From the NCBI GenBank assembly GCA_965250245.1, contig OZ252296.1:3906001-3970000 (forward strand): DNA of 64,000 nucleotides, written 5' to 3'. A program made the translations under genes and the position numbers. The notes beneath the pieces were generated by a model. The model worked only from the letters and a program-made list of their open reading frames with translations, was not told where the DNA came from and did no database searches. The stretch comes from JABDIP01 sp965250245 (GTDB lineage Bacteria; Pseudomonadota; Alphaproteobacteria; DSM-16000; Inquilinaceae). Positions 45,253-54,303 of the stretch are shown one piece after another (position 1 is the stretch's first letter; every line of letters starts with the position of its first letter).

Positions 45253-48078
45253 ATGGCTAAGAGGATGTTGGTCGACGCGACTCATCCGGAAGAAACCCGG
45301 GTGGTCGTGGTTCACGGCAACAGACTAGAAGAATTCGATTTCGAAACCGCCAGCAGGAAACAGCTCAAAGGAAACATCTACCTCGCCAAAGTCACCAGGG
45401 TCGAACCGTCGCTTCAGGCGGCGTTCATCGAATATGGCGGCAACCGGCATGGTTTCCTGGCGTTTTCGGAGATTCATCCCGACTACTACCGCATTCCCGT
45501 CGACGACCGGCAGCAATTGCTGGCCAGCGAGGAGGAGACGTTGCGCGAGGCCGACGAGGCCGAGGGCAATGGCGCCGCTTCGGACGCCGACAACGGAGAC
45601 CTCGAGGATCCTCTGCGCGACCCGCGCGACGATGACGACGACGCCTTCCTGACCGCCGAACCGGCCTCCCGGGAGGAGGACCACGAGTCCGGCGAAGCCG
45701 ACGAGGCCGACGAGGCCCGGGCCGATAGCGCCCAGGAGATCGAGAACGGCGAGGCGGAAAACGGCGACGCCGAGAACGGCGAGTCCGAGAATGGCGAGTC
45801 CGAGAATGGCGGCGGGCCCCGCAAGGGATCGGTCGAGACCGTCGGCGGCGATGGTGTCGACGAGGCGCGCGAGCGCCGGCTGGCCCGCATCCGCCGCAGC
45901 TACAAGATCCAGGAGGTGATCAAGCGCCGGCAGATCATGCCGGTCCAGGTCACCAAGGAGGAGCGCGGCAACAAGGGTGCGGCGCTGACCACCTACCTGT
46001 CGCTTGCCGGCCGCTACTGCGTGCTGATGCCCAACACGCCGCGCGGCGGCGGCATCTCCCGCAAGATCGCCAACCCCAAGGATCGCAAGCGCATGAAGGC
46101 GATCCTGGACAAGCTGGATCTGCCCGAAGGCATGGCGGTCATCCTGCGCACCGCGGGCCTCGAGCGCACCAGGACCGAGATCAAGCGCGATCTGGACTAC
46201 CTGTTGCGCCTGTGGGACTCGATCCGCGAGACGACGCTGGAATCGACCGCGCCGACGCTGATCCACGAGGAAGCGAACCTCATCAAGCGGGCGATCCGCG
46301 ATCTCTATTCCAAGGACATCGACGAGATCGACGTCGCCGGCGATGACGGCTACCGCACCGCCAAGGACTTCATGCGCATGCTGGTGCCGTCGCATGCGCG
46401 CAAGGTGAAGCCCTATCGCGACGAGGCGATCCCGCTCTACCAGCGCTACCAGATCGAGACCCAGATCGACGCGATGCACAGCCCGACGGTGCAGCTCAAA
46501 TCCGGCGGCTACATCGTCATCAACCCGACCGAGGCGCTGGTCGCCATCGATGTGAACTCCGGTCGCGCGACCCGCGAGCGCAACATCGAGGAGACCGCCT
46601 ACCGCACCAATCTGGAAGCGGCTGAGGAGGTCGCCCGACAGCTGCGGCTGCGTGACCTCGCCGGCCTGATCGTGATCGATTTCATCGACATGGAGCAGGA
46701 CCGCCACAACAACGCGGTGGAACGCAAGCTGAAGGACGCTTTGCGGCATGACCGGGCGCGCATCCAGGTCGGCCGCATCAGCCATTTCGGCCTGCTGGAG
46801 ATGTCCCGGCAGCGGCTGCGGCCGAGCCTAGTCGAGACCAATTTCGACACCTGCCCGCGCTGCGACGGCGCCGGGATCATCCGCTCGATCGGATCGGCGT
46901 CGCTGCACATCCTGCGCGCCATCGAGGAAGAGGGCATCCGCCAGCGGGCCGCGGAGATCACCGTCACGGTCCCGACCGAGATCGCCCTCTACCTGCTGAA
47001 CGAGAAGCGCGACGCCCTGGTCGAGGTCGAGCAGCGCTACGGGTTCCGGGTGCTGCTGCGCGGTGACGATACGCTGATCGCGCCGGACCATCGCCTGCAG
47101 ACCACGCGGGCCCGCGGAGAAGCCGACACCGCCCAGCGCCCGGCCATCGACGCCGAGCAGATCCGCATCGACGTCGAGGACGCCCTCCCGGCATCCGAGC
47201 CCGAGGCCGAGGCGGAGGAGCAGCCCAAGCGCAAGCGCCGGTCCCGTCGTGGCCGCCGTCGTCGTGACGATGCACCCCGCGCGGACGAGGCTGTCGCGGC
47301 GGACGAGTCGGCCCCGGCCGGCGAGGCGCCGGATGACGAAGCCGCCGCTGCGGCGGTGGCCGACGGCGAGGCCACGGCCGATGCCGCGACCGAGGACGGG
47401 CCGGCCGAGGGCGAGCCGCGCAAGAAACGGCGGCGCGGACGCCGTGGCGGACGCCGCCGGTCGACCGGCGCGGAGGCCGCGAGCGACGCACCGGCCACCG
47501 CCGAGACCGATGATGAACAGCCGGCCGATGCTGAGACGGCGCCCGCCGAAGATGGGGTTGCCGCCGCTGAAACTGCGGAAGCCGACGCGCCGATTCCGGA
47601 CGAGGCCGCCGAGGCGTCGCCGGACGCCGCTGCCGCGGATGCCGTGACGGACGCCGTCGCCGAAGAGCCGGCCGCGGACGAGGCGCCGGCGGAGAAGCCG
47701 AAGCGCAAGCGGGCGTCGCGCAGCCGCGCGGCTGCCACCGACAAGCCGCGGAAGCGGACCCGGCGCAGGACCACGAAGGACGAGGCCGAGCCGGCACAGG
47801 CGGAAGCCGATCCCGTGAAGCCGGCGGAGTCATCGACAGAGGACACCGCCCAGGAGGCCCCTGCTCCCGCTGCCGAGGACACGACGCCCGACCCGGCCCC
47901 GACGCCGGAGCCCGAGCCGATCGGCCTTGCCGCATCCGGCGATGGCGACGCCACGGCGGCGGGCCACAGCAACGGTCCGTCGGAGCCGGCCGATGCCGGC
48001 GGTGCGGTGCAGGAGATCGTCAACAAGCCGCCGGAGACGCCGCGGCGCGGCTGGTGGCGGCGAGTCCTGGACGGCTAG
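45253..48078 (+). CDS. rne: Ribonuclease E
   Basis: 941 residues. The S1 domain starts about residue 36 (KGNIYLAKVTRVEPSLQAAFIEYG) and is interrupted by an acidic, low-complexity insert at about 90-205 containing five ENG-type units (163-187). Then come the 5'-sensor, the DNase I-like catalytic domain (VAIDVNSGRATRERNIEETA, IVIDFIDM) and the Zn-link C534-PRC537. The last 300 residues are Ala/Glu/Pro-rich with Arg-rich blocks, the disordered degradosome scaffold, ending in GWWRRVLDG. It starts mRNA decay and processes rRNA and tRNA. Confidence 0.96.
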   Translation: MAKRMLVDATHPEETRVVVVHGNRLEEFDFETASRKQLKGNIYLAKVTRVEPSLQAAFIEYGGNRHGFLAFSEIHPDYYRIPVDDRQQLLASEEETLREADEAEGNGAASDADNGDLEDPLRDPRDDDDDAFLTAEPASREEDHESGEADEADEARADSAQEIENGEAENGDAENGESENGESENGGGPRKGSVETVGGDGVDEARERRLARIRRSYKIQEVIKRRQIMPVQVTKEERGNKGAALTTYLSLAGRYCVLMPNTPRGGGISRKIANPKDRKRMKAILDKLDLPEGMAVILRTAGLERTRTEIKRDLDYLLRLWDSIRETTLESTAPTLIHEEANLIKRAIRDLYSKDIDEIDVAGDDGYRTAKDFMRMLVPSHARKVKPYRDEAIPLYQRYQIETQIDAMHSPTVQLKSGGYIVINPTEALVAIDVNSGRATRERNIEETAYRTNLEAAEEVARQLRLRDLAGLIVIDFIDMEQDRHNNAVERKLKDALRHDRARIQVGRISHFGLLEMSRQRLRPSLVETNFDTCPRCDGAGIIRSIGSASLHILRAIEEEGIRQRAAEITVTVPTEIALYLLNEKRDALVEVEQRYGFRVLLRGDDTLIAPDHRLQTTRARGEADTAQRPAIDAEQIRIDVEDALPASEPEAEAEEQPKRKRRSRRGRRRRDDAPRADEAVAADESAPAGEAPDDEAAAAAVADGEATADAATEDGPAEGEPRKKRRRGRRGGRRRSTGAEAASDAPATAETDDEQPADAETAPAEDGVAAAETAEADAPIPDEAAEASPDAAAADAVTDAVAEEPAADEAPAEKPKRKRASRSRAAATDKPRKRTRRRTTKDEAEPAQAEADPVKPAESSTEDTAQEAPAPAAEDTTPDPAPTPEPEPIGLAASGDGDATAAGHSNGPSEPADAGGAVQEIVNKPPETPRRGWWRRVLDG

Positions 48079-48088
48079 ACCGCCGGCC

Positions 48089-48817
48089 TCACAAGCAGTC
48101 TAGTTGTTCCGCCGCGACGACCCGGGATCGTGCCTGGATCGTCGCCGCGCGACCGCGGATGTAGCTGGTCGGCCGGGCCGCCGACCAGCGCCGCGGGTTC
48201 GGCAGCACGGCGGCCAGCAGCGATGCCTCCCATTCCGTCAGGGCGTAGGCCGGCTTGCCGAAATGGTGCCGGGCGGCTGCCTCGATGCCGTAGATGCCCG
48301 GCGCCCATTCGGCGACGTTGAGATAGACCTCGACGATCCGCCGCTTGGGCCAGATCCACTCGATCATGCCGGTGAGGTAGGCCTCCAGCCCCTTGCGCAG
48401 CAGGCTGCGCCCCGGCCACAGGAACACGTTCTTGGCGGTCTGCATGCTGACCGTGCTGGCGCCGCGCAGCCGGCCCTCGTCCAGATAATCGGCCACCGCC
48501 TGCCGGAACTCATGCCAGTCGACGCCGCTATGCAGGCAGAACCGGGCATCCTCTGCCGCCAGCACCGCCGGCACCACATAGGGCGAGACGTCGTCCAGCG
48601 GCGTCCAGGCCCGCTCCATGCTCTCGCCCTCGATCAGCCGGATCGCCATCAGCGGCGTGAAGGGCGGCGGCACCACCCGGAAGATCAGCACGAAGGTCAC
48701 CGGCAGCACGACGACCAGTCCGAAGACCGTCAGCACCACGCCCAGGATCCATTTGCGGATGCGTTTCCCCAGGCTGGGGCCGGACTTGCCGCGTCTCTTG
48801 CTCGATCTACGGGCCAT
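48089..48817 (-). CDS. mtgA: Monofunctional peptidoglycan transglycosylase MtgA
   Basis: 242 residues. A basic N-terminus, one membrane anchor (about 23-47) and a GT51 domain without any transpeptidase: AEDARFCLHSGVDWHEFRQA, GASTVSMQTAKNVFLWPGRS, PKRRIVEVYLNVAEWAPGIYG. It polymerises glycan strands in the periplasm. It is convergent with rne (10 nt between stops) and last of an apparent three-gene minus-strand run. Confidence 0.95.
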   Translation of the reverse strand: MARRSSKRRGKSGPSLGKRIRKWILGVVLTVFGLVVVLPVTFVLIFRVVPPPFTPLMAIRLIEGESMERAWTPLDDVSPYVVPAVLAAEDARFCLHSGVDWHEFRQAVADYLDEGRLRGASTVSMQTAKNVFLWPGRSLLRKGLEAYLTGMIEWIWPKRRIVEVYLNVAEWAPGIYGIEAAARHHFGKPAYALTEWEASLLAAVLPNPRRWSAARPTSYIRGRAATIQARSRVVAAEQLDCL

Positions 48818-48852
48818 GGATCACTTCTGACTTGCGCCCCGGCGGCAAGGGG

Positions 48853-50001
48853 CTAGCGAAGCCAGTCGTACAGCCGATCGGCGGCGGCCGCCATATCCTC
48901 GGTGGGCCCGGCGAAGGAAAACCGCACCGTGCCATGGCCACGCCCGGTGTCGAAATCCACGCCAGGCGTGGCGGCGATGCCGGTTTCCGCCAGCATGCGC
49001 CGGCAGAAGACCTCGCTGTCATTGGTCAGGTGGCGGACATCGGCATAGATGTAGAACGCGCCATCGGCCGGCGCCAACCGGTCCAGCCCCGCCCTGGGCA
49101 GCGCCTCCAGCAGCAGGTCGCGGCTGGCGGCGTAACGCGCCACATTGGCATCCAGCTCCTCGCCGCAGTCGAAGGCCGCGACGGCGGCATGCTGGGACAG
49201 CGTCGGCGGCGAAATGAACAGGTTCTGGGCCAGGCATTCGACCGCCCGGACCAGATCCTCGGGCACCACCATCCAGCCCAGCCGCCATCCGGTCATCGAG
49301 TAGTACTTCGAGAAGCTGTTGATCACCAGCGCGCTGTCGCTGGACTGCAGCGCCGTGGCCGCCTCCATGCCATAGGTGATACCGTGATAGATCTCGTCGG
49401 AGATCAGGCGGATGCCGCGCTCCTGGCAATAGCCGGACAGCGCCGCCAGCTCGGCGGGCGACAGCATCGTGCCGGTCGGGTTCGAGGGGCTGGCCACGAT
49501 CAGCCCGTCGATCGGCGCATCGAGGGCGTCCAGCAGGTCCGGCGTCGGCTGGAACCGATGCTCGGCGTCCGTCTCCAGTTCGACCGGCGTCACGCCCACC
49601 GCGCTCAGGATATTGCGGTAGGCCGGATAGCCGGGCGCCGCCAGCGCGACCCGGTCGCCGACATCGAAGGCGCTGAGGAACGACAGCAGGAACCCGCCGG
49701 ACGAGCCGGTGGTCACGACGATGCGCTCGATCGGCACCGACACGCCATAGGCGGCTTGGTAGTGCTCCGCGATGCGCTGCCGCAGCGGCGGCACGCCAAG
49801 CGCCAGCGTGTAGCCGAGCACCTGCGAGTCGAGGGCGCGATGGGCCGCGGCGATCACTTTCGACGGCGCGCCGGTGCCGGGCTGTCCGACCTCCAGGTGC
49901 AGGACGTCACCGCCCTGCCGCTCGCGCTCCGCCGCAGCGGTCATGACATCCATGACGATGAAGGGCGGGATGGTGCCCCGCCGTGCCGCCTTTAGCGCCA
50001 T
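48853..50001 (-). CDS. PLP-dependent aminotransferase, class I/II
   Basis: 382 residues. The fold-type I pattern is clear: VGQPGTGAPSKV, VTTGSSGGFLLSFLSAFDVGDRV, ASPSNPTGTMLS, LISDEIYHGI (Asp for PLP nitrogen), and the PLP lysine in NSFSKYYSMTGWRLGW. The substrate cannot be read from sequence; AspC-like enzymes of this type act on aspartate, aromatic or alanine-type acids. It follows the GGT-like gene by 9 nt and precedes mtgA by 35 nt. Confidence 0.9.
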   Translation of the reverse strand: MALKAARRGTIPPFIVMDVMTAAAERERQGGDVLHLEVGQPGTGAPSKVIAAAHRALDSQVLGYTLALGVPPLRQRIAEHYQAAYGVSVPIERIVVTTGSSGGFLLSFLSAFDVGDRVALAAPGYPAYRNILSAVGVTPVELETDAEHRFQPTPDLLDALDAPIDGLIVASPSNPTGTMLSPAELAALSGYCQERGIRLISDEIYHGITYGMEAATALQSSDSALVINSFSKYYSMTGWRLGWMVVPEDLVRAVECLAQNLFISPPTLSQHAAVAAFDCGEELDANVARYAASRDLLLEALPRAGLDRLAPADGAFYIYADVRHLTNDSEVFCRRMLAETGIAATPGVDFDTGRGHGTVRFSFAGPTEDMAAAADRLYDWLR

Positions 50002-50010
50002 GCTTGGCCC

Positions 50011-51573
50011 CTAGCCTTCCACCGTGAAGGCGAGGCCGGCGCCGCGCGGGTCCGCCGCGCCGGAGCAGAAGCTGCTCGACGCGCGATCCCAAAGGCAGAA
50101 GATCACCGCCGCACGCCCGACATCCGGAACCGTCTGGACCGGTTGCCCGCGCTGGCGCAAGGCGGCCACGGTGGCCTGGGACGCGGACGATTCCACCAGC
50201 ACCGTGCCATCGGCGCCCTGCACCTTGGCGCGCGGCGAGGCCAGGGCGTCGCCGACTGTGGCCTCGTCCAGCAGCACCTCCAGCATGGGCAGCATGAGCG
50301 CCACGTTGGTGTCCGCCGCACCGCCATAGATGAACTGGGATTTGGGCTCATTGACCAGCATGGCCAGCCCGGCCACCAACGTCCCGCCCGGTGCCGGCGG
50401 CGCCGCGACGATCACGCCGGTGTCTCCCGCGGTCCGGCCCGATCCGAACTGACCGTTCAGGGTCAGGGTGCAGGCAACCGCCATGCCGTCATTGGACAGC
50501 GCGACCAGATTGGCGCTGTGTCCCGGCGCGGAGAGGCCGCGGCGCCCGGCCAGCGCGCGGTCCGGCGAATAATCCGCCATTAGCAACCGCACCCCGGATT
50601 CGTCCGCCGCCACGCCGCTGCTGCCGGCCGCCCGGCGCTCCGCTTCCAGCAGCAAATGCAGCCGGTCCGCCGCGGCCAGCTCGTCATAGTCGACGAAATC
50701 GGCCGCGACCTGCCAGATCAGTGCCTGCTCGGACCCCGGCGCGCCGGGGTCGGGCAGGAAGTACATCTTGTCGTTGCCGAACGGCACGACGACCGGATCG
50801 ATCCACTGCGGCCGCGCATCCCTTACGGCACCGACCGGCAGGGGCAGGCCGGCCGCCGTGGCACCATCCGCGTAGCGCCGGGCAAGCCCGCCGCCGTGGA
50901 AGGTCGCGGCACCGCCGGAGCGGATCCGGGAGATCAACTCCGCCAACGCCGGCTGGACCAGCTGGTCCCCTTCCCGCAGCGGCCGTCCCGACGCATCGGT
51001 GAGGCCGGTGGCGACCAGCAGGCCCGGCGGCGCGGCCGCCAGGTCGCGCGCCAGGGCCCGTGAAACCGGCGCGCCGAACCTGGCGGCGTTTTCCGCGCCG
51101 ATCACATCGGCTTCCCAGCGCAGATCGCCATACTCCGCATGCAGGGCGAACAGGCCGCGCAGCATCAGCGGCAGCCCGGGGCCGGCCTGCCCGGCGGAGC
51201 CCCGTGGCAGGAAATCCAGCGCCCGGACCAGGCCGGTCTCCGGGTCGTGCACCAGACAGGCCCCGCCGCCGCCGAGCCCGGCCCGTGAGGGCAGCGTCAC
51301 GGCCATGGTCATGGCCATGGCGACCGCCGCATCGGCGGCGCTGCCACCCTGCGCCAGCACATCGCGGCCCGCCAGGGTCGCCCGCGGCTCGTCGCCGGCA
51401 ACGGCAATCCGGAAGATCGTGGCGTCGCGACCGGCCCTTTGGGTGCACCCCGCCGACAGCAACGCTGCGACAAGGATTCCACCGATCAGACACAATTTTC
51501 CGCTAAGCTTGCGACCGGACTTGGAATTGAGTGGGGTTTCCGGGTTGGGGTCCTTGCGCACGTTTGTATCCAT
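50011..51573 (-). CDS. Gamma-glutamyltransferase-like lipoprotein
   Basis: About 520 residues. A lipobox (LLSAGC) after a hydrophobic stretch marks export and lipid attachment. The GGT core is recognisable: ATLAGRDVLAQGGSAADAAVAMAMTMAV, SRAGLGGGGACLVHD, and in the small subunit NDGMAVACTLTLNGQFGSG. At the autoprocessing site, where GGT has T-T-H-x-S, this protein reads S-A-N-L-V, so the usual Thr nucleophile is Ser (codon 50515-50517). The ATG at 51573 overlaps the M48 start; a TTG at 51495 would give a more typical lipoprotein signal and remove the overlap. Confidence 0.8.
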   Translation of the reverse strand: MDTNVRKDPNPETPLNSKSGRKLSGKLCLIGGILVAALLSAGCTQRAGRDATIFRIAVAGDEPRATLAGRDVLAQGGSAADAAVAMAMTMAVTLPSRAGLGGGGACLVHDPETGLVRALDFLPRGSAGQAGPGLPLMLRGLFALHAEYGDLRWEADVIGAENAARFGAPVSRALARDLAAAPPGLLVATGLTDASGRPLREGDQLVQPALAELISRIRSGGAATFHGGGLARRYADGATAAGLPLPVGAVRDARPQWIDPVVVPFGNDKMYFLPDPGAPGSEQALIWQVAADFVDYDELAAADRLHLLLEAERRAAGSSGVAADESGVRLLMADYSPDRALAGRRGLSAPGHSANLVALSNDGMAVACTLTLNGQFGSGRTAGDTGVIVAAPPAPGGTLVAGLAMLVNEPKSQFIYGGAADTNVALMLPMLEVLLDEATVGDALASPRAKVQGADGTVLVESSASQATVAALRQRGQPVQTVPDVGRAAVIFCLWDRASSSFCSGAADPRGAGLAFTVEG

Positions 51574-52891
51574 TCTGCTTCTAGGCGGCATGCTCTTGGC
51601 GCTGGCCGCGCCGCCGTCGGCGGCCCAGGGACGCCGGCTGTCCTTCATTCGCGACGCGGAGATCGAACATATCATCGGCCGGTTTTCCGAGCCAATCTTC
51701 CAGGTCGCGGGGATCAACCCGAACGCGGTCGGCATCTACCTGGTCAGCGACTCGCGCCCCAACGCCTTTGTCACCGGCGGTCAGAACATGTTCTTCACCA
51801 CCGGGCTGCTGATCCAGACCACCGGCCCGGACCAGCTGATCGGCGTCATCGCCCACGAAACCGGGCACATGGCCGGCGGCCATCTGGCACGCGGGCAGGA
51901 AGAATTGGAGGCCGCGCAGCGCAAGGCCATCGTCTCCGCCCTGCTCGGCATCGCGGCGGCACTGGCAGCCGGCGATGCGGGGGCCGGCGGCGCGATCATC
52001 GCCGGCGGCCAGCAGGTGGCGGAGCGCAGCTTCCTGTCCTATTCCCGCGCGATGGAGGCCGCCGCCGACCAGGCCGGCGTCACCTACCTGGATCGCGCCG
52101 GGATCTCGTCGGAGGGCATGCTGTCCTTCTTCGAGCAACTGGAAGACCAGGAACTGCTGCCTGCGAACCGGCAGGCGGAATATGTCCGCACCCATCCGCT
52201 GACCCGCGATCGGATCGAGTTCGTGCGCCAGCACGTGCGCAACGCGCAGACCACCGGCCAGCCCCTGCCCGACGAGTACATCGAGGCCTATGCCCGGATA
52301 CAGGCCAAGCTGATCGGGTTCCTCCAGCCCCAGGCCGCCTATTCCCGCTACCGTGGCGACGAGAGCGTGGCCGGCCGCTATGCCCGGTCCATCGCCCAGT
52401 ACCGGATGGGCAACATCGACTCCGCCCTGGGGCTGATCGACGGCCTGATCGGGGAGGAGCCGAACAACCCGTTCTTCCACGAGCTGCGCGGCCAGATGCT
52501 GCTGGAGAACGGCCAGCCGGGCGTCGCCCGCGCCTCCTATGAGCGCGCCAACGACCTGTTCCCGGGCGAGCCGACCCTGATGGTGCCGCTGGCCCAGACG
52601 ATGCTGGCGACGGAGCCGGACGGCAATCTGCAGGAGACGATCGAGCTGCTCAACCAGTCGGTCGCGACCCGCCTCGGCGGCACACCGCTGGCCTGGCGCC
52701 TGCTGGCCACGGCGCATGGCCGCCAGGGCGATATCGGCATGGCCGCCGTGGCCCTGGCAGAGGAGGCGCTGGCCCGCGGCGACCGGGCCACAGCCCGCCA
52801 GCAGGCCCAGCGGGCCCTGCAGACGCTGGAAGAAGGCTCGATCGGCTGGTTGCGCGCCCAGGATGTGCAGCGCGCGGCGGAAGAGACGTGA
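51554..52891 (+). CDS. Periplasmic M48 metalloprotease with TPR region (BepA-like)
   Basis: 445 residues from a TTG at 51554; another TTG lies at 51545, and both give a good signal peptide (TFVSILLLGGMLLALAAPPSAAQG). The zinc motif HETGH is at 101-105, with the third ligand Glu after MEAAAD (AADQAGVTYL). The C-terminal half is TPR-like (YRMGNIDSALGLIDGLIGEEP and on). BepA-type proteins check outer-membrane protein assembly. Divergent from, and overlapping at the 5' end with, the GGT-like gene if both longest starts are used. Confidence 0.88.
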   Translation: MRTFVSILLLGGMLLALAAPPSAAQGRRLSFIRDAEIEHIIGRFSEPIFQVAGINPNAVGIYLVSDSRPNAFVTGGQNMFFTTGLLIQTTGPDQLIGVIAHETGHMAGGHLARGQEELEAAQRKAIVSALLGIAAALAAGDAGAGGAIIAGGQQVAERSFLSYSRAMEAAADQAGVTYLDRAGISSEGMLSFFEQLEDQELLPANRQAEYVRTHPLTRDRIEFVRQHVRNAQTTGQPLPDEYIEAYARIQAKLIGFLQPQAAYSRYRGDESVAGRYARSIAQYRMGNIDSALGLIDGLIGEEPNNPFFHELRGQMLLENGQPGVARASYERANDLFPGEPTLMVPLAQTMLATEPDGNLQETIELLNQSVATRLGGTPLAWRLLATAHGRQGDIGMAAVALAEEALARGDRATARQQAQRALQTLEEGSIGWLRAQDVQRAAEET

Positions 52892-53024
52892 GCCCGGCCG
52901 CCTTCATGGGATTTCAACGGAATACCGGTCAACTTGTCGTTAGAGAGGCGGCGCAAGCCCTTGCCTCGATGGCGGCAAACCGCCATGTCTGGTGCTGATG
53001 CGCCGCGCTGACGAGTAGGAACGC

Positions 53025-53804
53025 ATGATGGCTATGTGCCCCGAGACCCGCCCTGCCCTCCGGACCGCCCTGTTCGGCATGACCGCCGCGCTCGGCCTCG
53101 CCGGGTCCGTACACGTCGCGGCGGCGCAGTCCGAGACGATCACGATCGATACCGGCGACCGGGCCGCGATCGAGGCCATCGTGCGCGAATACCTGCTGGA
53201 GAACCCGGAGATCATCGCCGAGGCGCTGGATGTCCTGCAGCAGCGGGAAGAAGCGGCCGAGCTGGAGCGTCAGCGCCTGGCCCTGGTCGACCAGCATGAT
53301 GCGATCTTCAATTCCAGCTCGCCGATCATGGGCAACCCGAACGGCGACGTGACCCTGGTCGAGTTCTTCGACTACCAGTGCGGCTTCTGCAAGCGGGTGC
53401 TGGACGACGTCTTCGCGGTGGCCGAGGACGATCCCGGCCTGCGGGTGGTGTTCAAGGACCTGCCCATCCTCGGGCCGTCGTCGGTGGTGGCGGCGCGCGC
53501 CTCGCTGGCGGCGCGCAACCAGGGCCTCTACACCGAGTACCACAACGCCCTGATGGCCCATCGCGGCCAGCTCTCCGACCGGGTGATCTTCGACACCGCA
53601 GCCGAGGTCGGGCTGGACGTCAACCAGCTGCGCACCGACATGCAGTCGCCGGAGATCCGCGAGGAGCTCAACGACAATATCCGCCTGGCGCAGCAGCTCG
53701 GCATCCGCGGCACGCCGGCCTTCATCATTGGCGACGAGATCATCCCCGGCGCCCGCAGCCTGCAGGAGATCGAGGCCTCGATCGAACGGGCCCGGTCCAG
53801 CTGA
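53025..53804 (+). CDS. Secreted DsbA-family thioredoxin-fold protein
   Basis: 259 residues. A signal peptide (about 1-34) is followed by a helical region (IVREYLLENPEIIAEALDVLQQREEA) of the ScsC/Com1-type N-terminal domain that may oligomerise. The thioredoxin fold starts with VTLVEFFDYQCGFCKRV (C119-G-F-C122) and has the cis-Pro in RGTPAFIIGDEIIPGA. A periplasmic disulfide oxidase or isomerase. AGGA lies just before the ATG at 53025. Confidence 0.92.
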   Translation: MMAMCPETRPALRTALFGMTAALGLAGSVHVAAAQSETITIDTGDRAAIEAIVREYLLENPEIIAEALDVLQQREEAAELERQRLALVDQHDAIFNSSSPIMGNPNGDVTLVEFFDYQCGFCKRVLDDVFAVAEDDPGLRVVFKDLPILGPSSVVAARASLAARNQGLYTEYHNALMAHRGQLSDRVIFDTAAEVGLDVNQLRTDMQSPEIREELNDNIRLAQQLGIRGTPAFIIGDEIIPGARSLQEIEASIERARSS

Positions 53805-53828
53805 CGCCAGTTCTGCCGATCGTCCCTA

Positions 53829-53852
53829 CGTCAGTCCCCTCGTCGACTGACG
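53829..53852. terminator. Hairpin after the DsbA-like gene
   Basis: CGTCAGTC (53829-53836) and GACTGACG (53845-53852) form a perfect 8-bp stem with an 8-nt loop, 24 nt after the stop codon. No T-run follows, so termination is inferred from position. Confidence 0.4.
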
Positions 53853-53869
53853 AGAACAACTCTCCTCGG

Positions 53870-53953
53870 CCGTCATTGCGAGGAGCCGCAGGCGACGCGG
53901 CAATCCACTGTCGGCGGACAGAGTGGATCGCCGCGCTTCGCTCGCGATGACGG
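53870..53953. repeat. 84-bp intergenic palindromic repeat, copy 2
   Basis: The same element as 7146-7229 in opposite orientation: it starts CCGTCATTGCGAGGAGCCGC and ends GCTTCGCTCGCGATGACGG, and is exactly 84 bp. It lies between the convergent DsbA-like and monooxygenase-like genes, the same kind of site as copy 1. Confidence 0.85.
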
Positions 53954-54000
53954 CTTTGTGCGCTTAGGGCAAGGCCACCTCTGAAGCGATCAGCACGCTT

Positions 54001-54303
54001 TCAGCCGTCGAGCAGGCGGTAGGAGCCGATCTCCGACAGATCGACCACCACCGGCGGCTCGTCGCAGCGCGCACCGATATCGGCCGTGAAGGCCTTGAAC
54101 GCCGACAGCTCCTGCAGCGGATTGCCGTCCCCTTCGATGGACGCGAAATGCATGAAGCTGGCCCCATCATCCAGCTTGAAGGAGGCGTAGCGGACGCCGT
54201 CCGGCGCGCCTGCCTTCAACTCATCGAACACCGCGCGGATGTACCGCTCGTTCTCCTCGACCCGGTCGGGCTTGACCTTGTAGCGCACCATGACGCGTCT
54301 CAT
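54001..54303 (-). CDS. Antibiotic biosynthesis monooxygenase-like (dimeric alpha+beta barrel) protein
   Basis: 100 residues. RRVMVRYKVKPDRVEENERYIRAVFDEL...GVRYASFKLDDGASFMHFASIEGD...FKAFTADIGARC is the ferredoxin-like ABM fold. Family members range from heme or quinol oxygenases to proteins without known activity; the sequence does not say which. The ATG at 54303 overlaps the SRPBCC stop by 4 nt, so it is the last gene of the arsR cassette. Confidence 0.8.
   Translation of the reverse strand: MRRVMVRYKVKPDRVEENERYIRAVFDELKAGAPDGVRYASFKLDDGASFMHFASIEGDGNPLQELSAFKAFTADIGARCDEPPVVVDLSEIGSYRLLDG

Noticed and set aside
45739..45812. Short repeats in rne as a possible CRISPR-like or VNTR array
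   Set aside because: They are in-frame codon repeats of an acidic protein segment, with no spacers.
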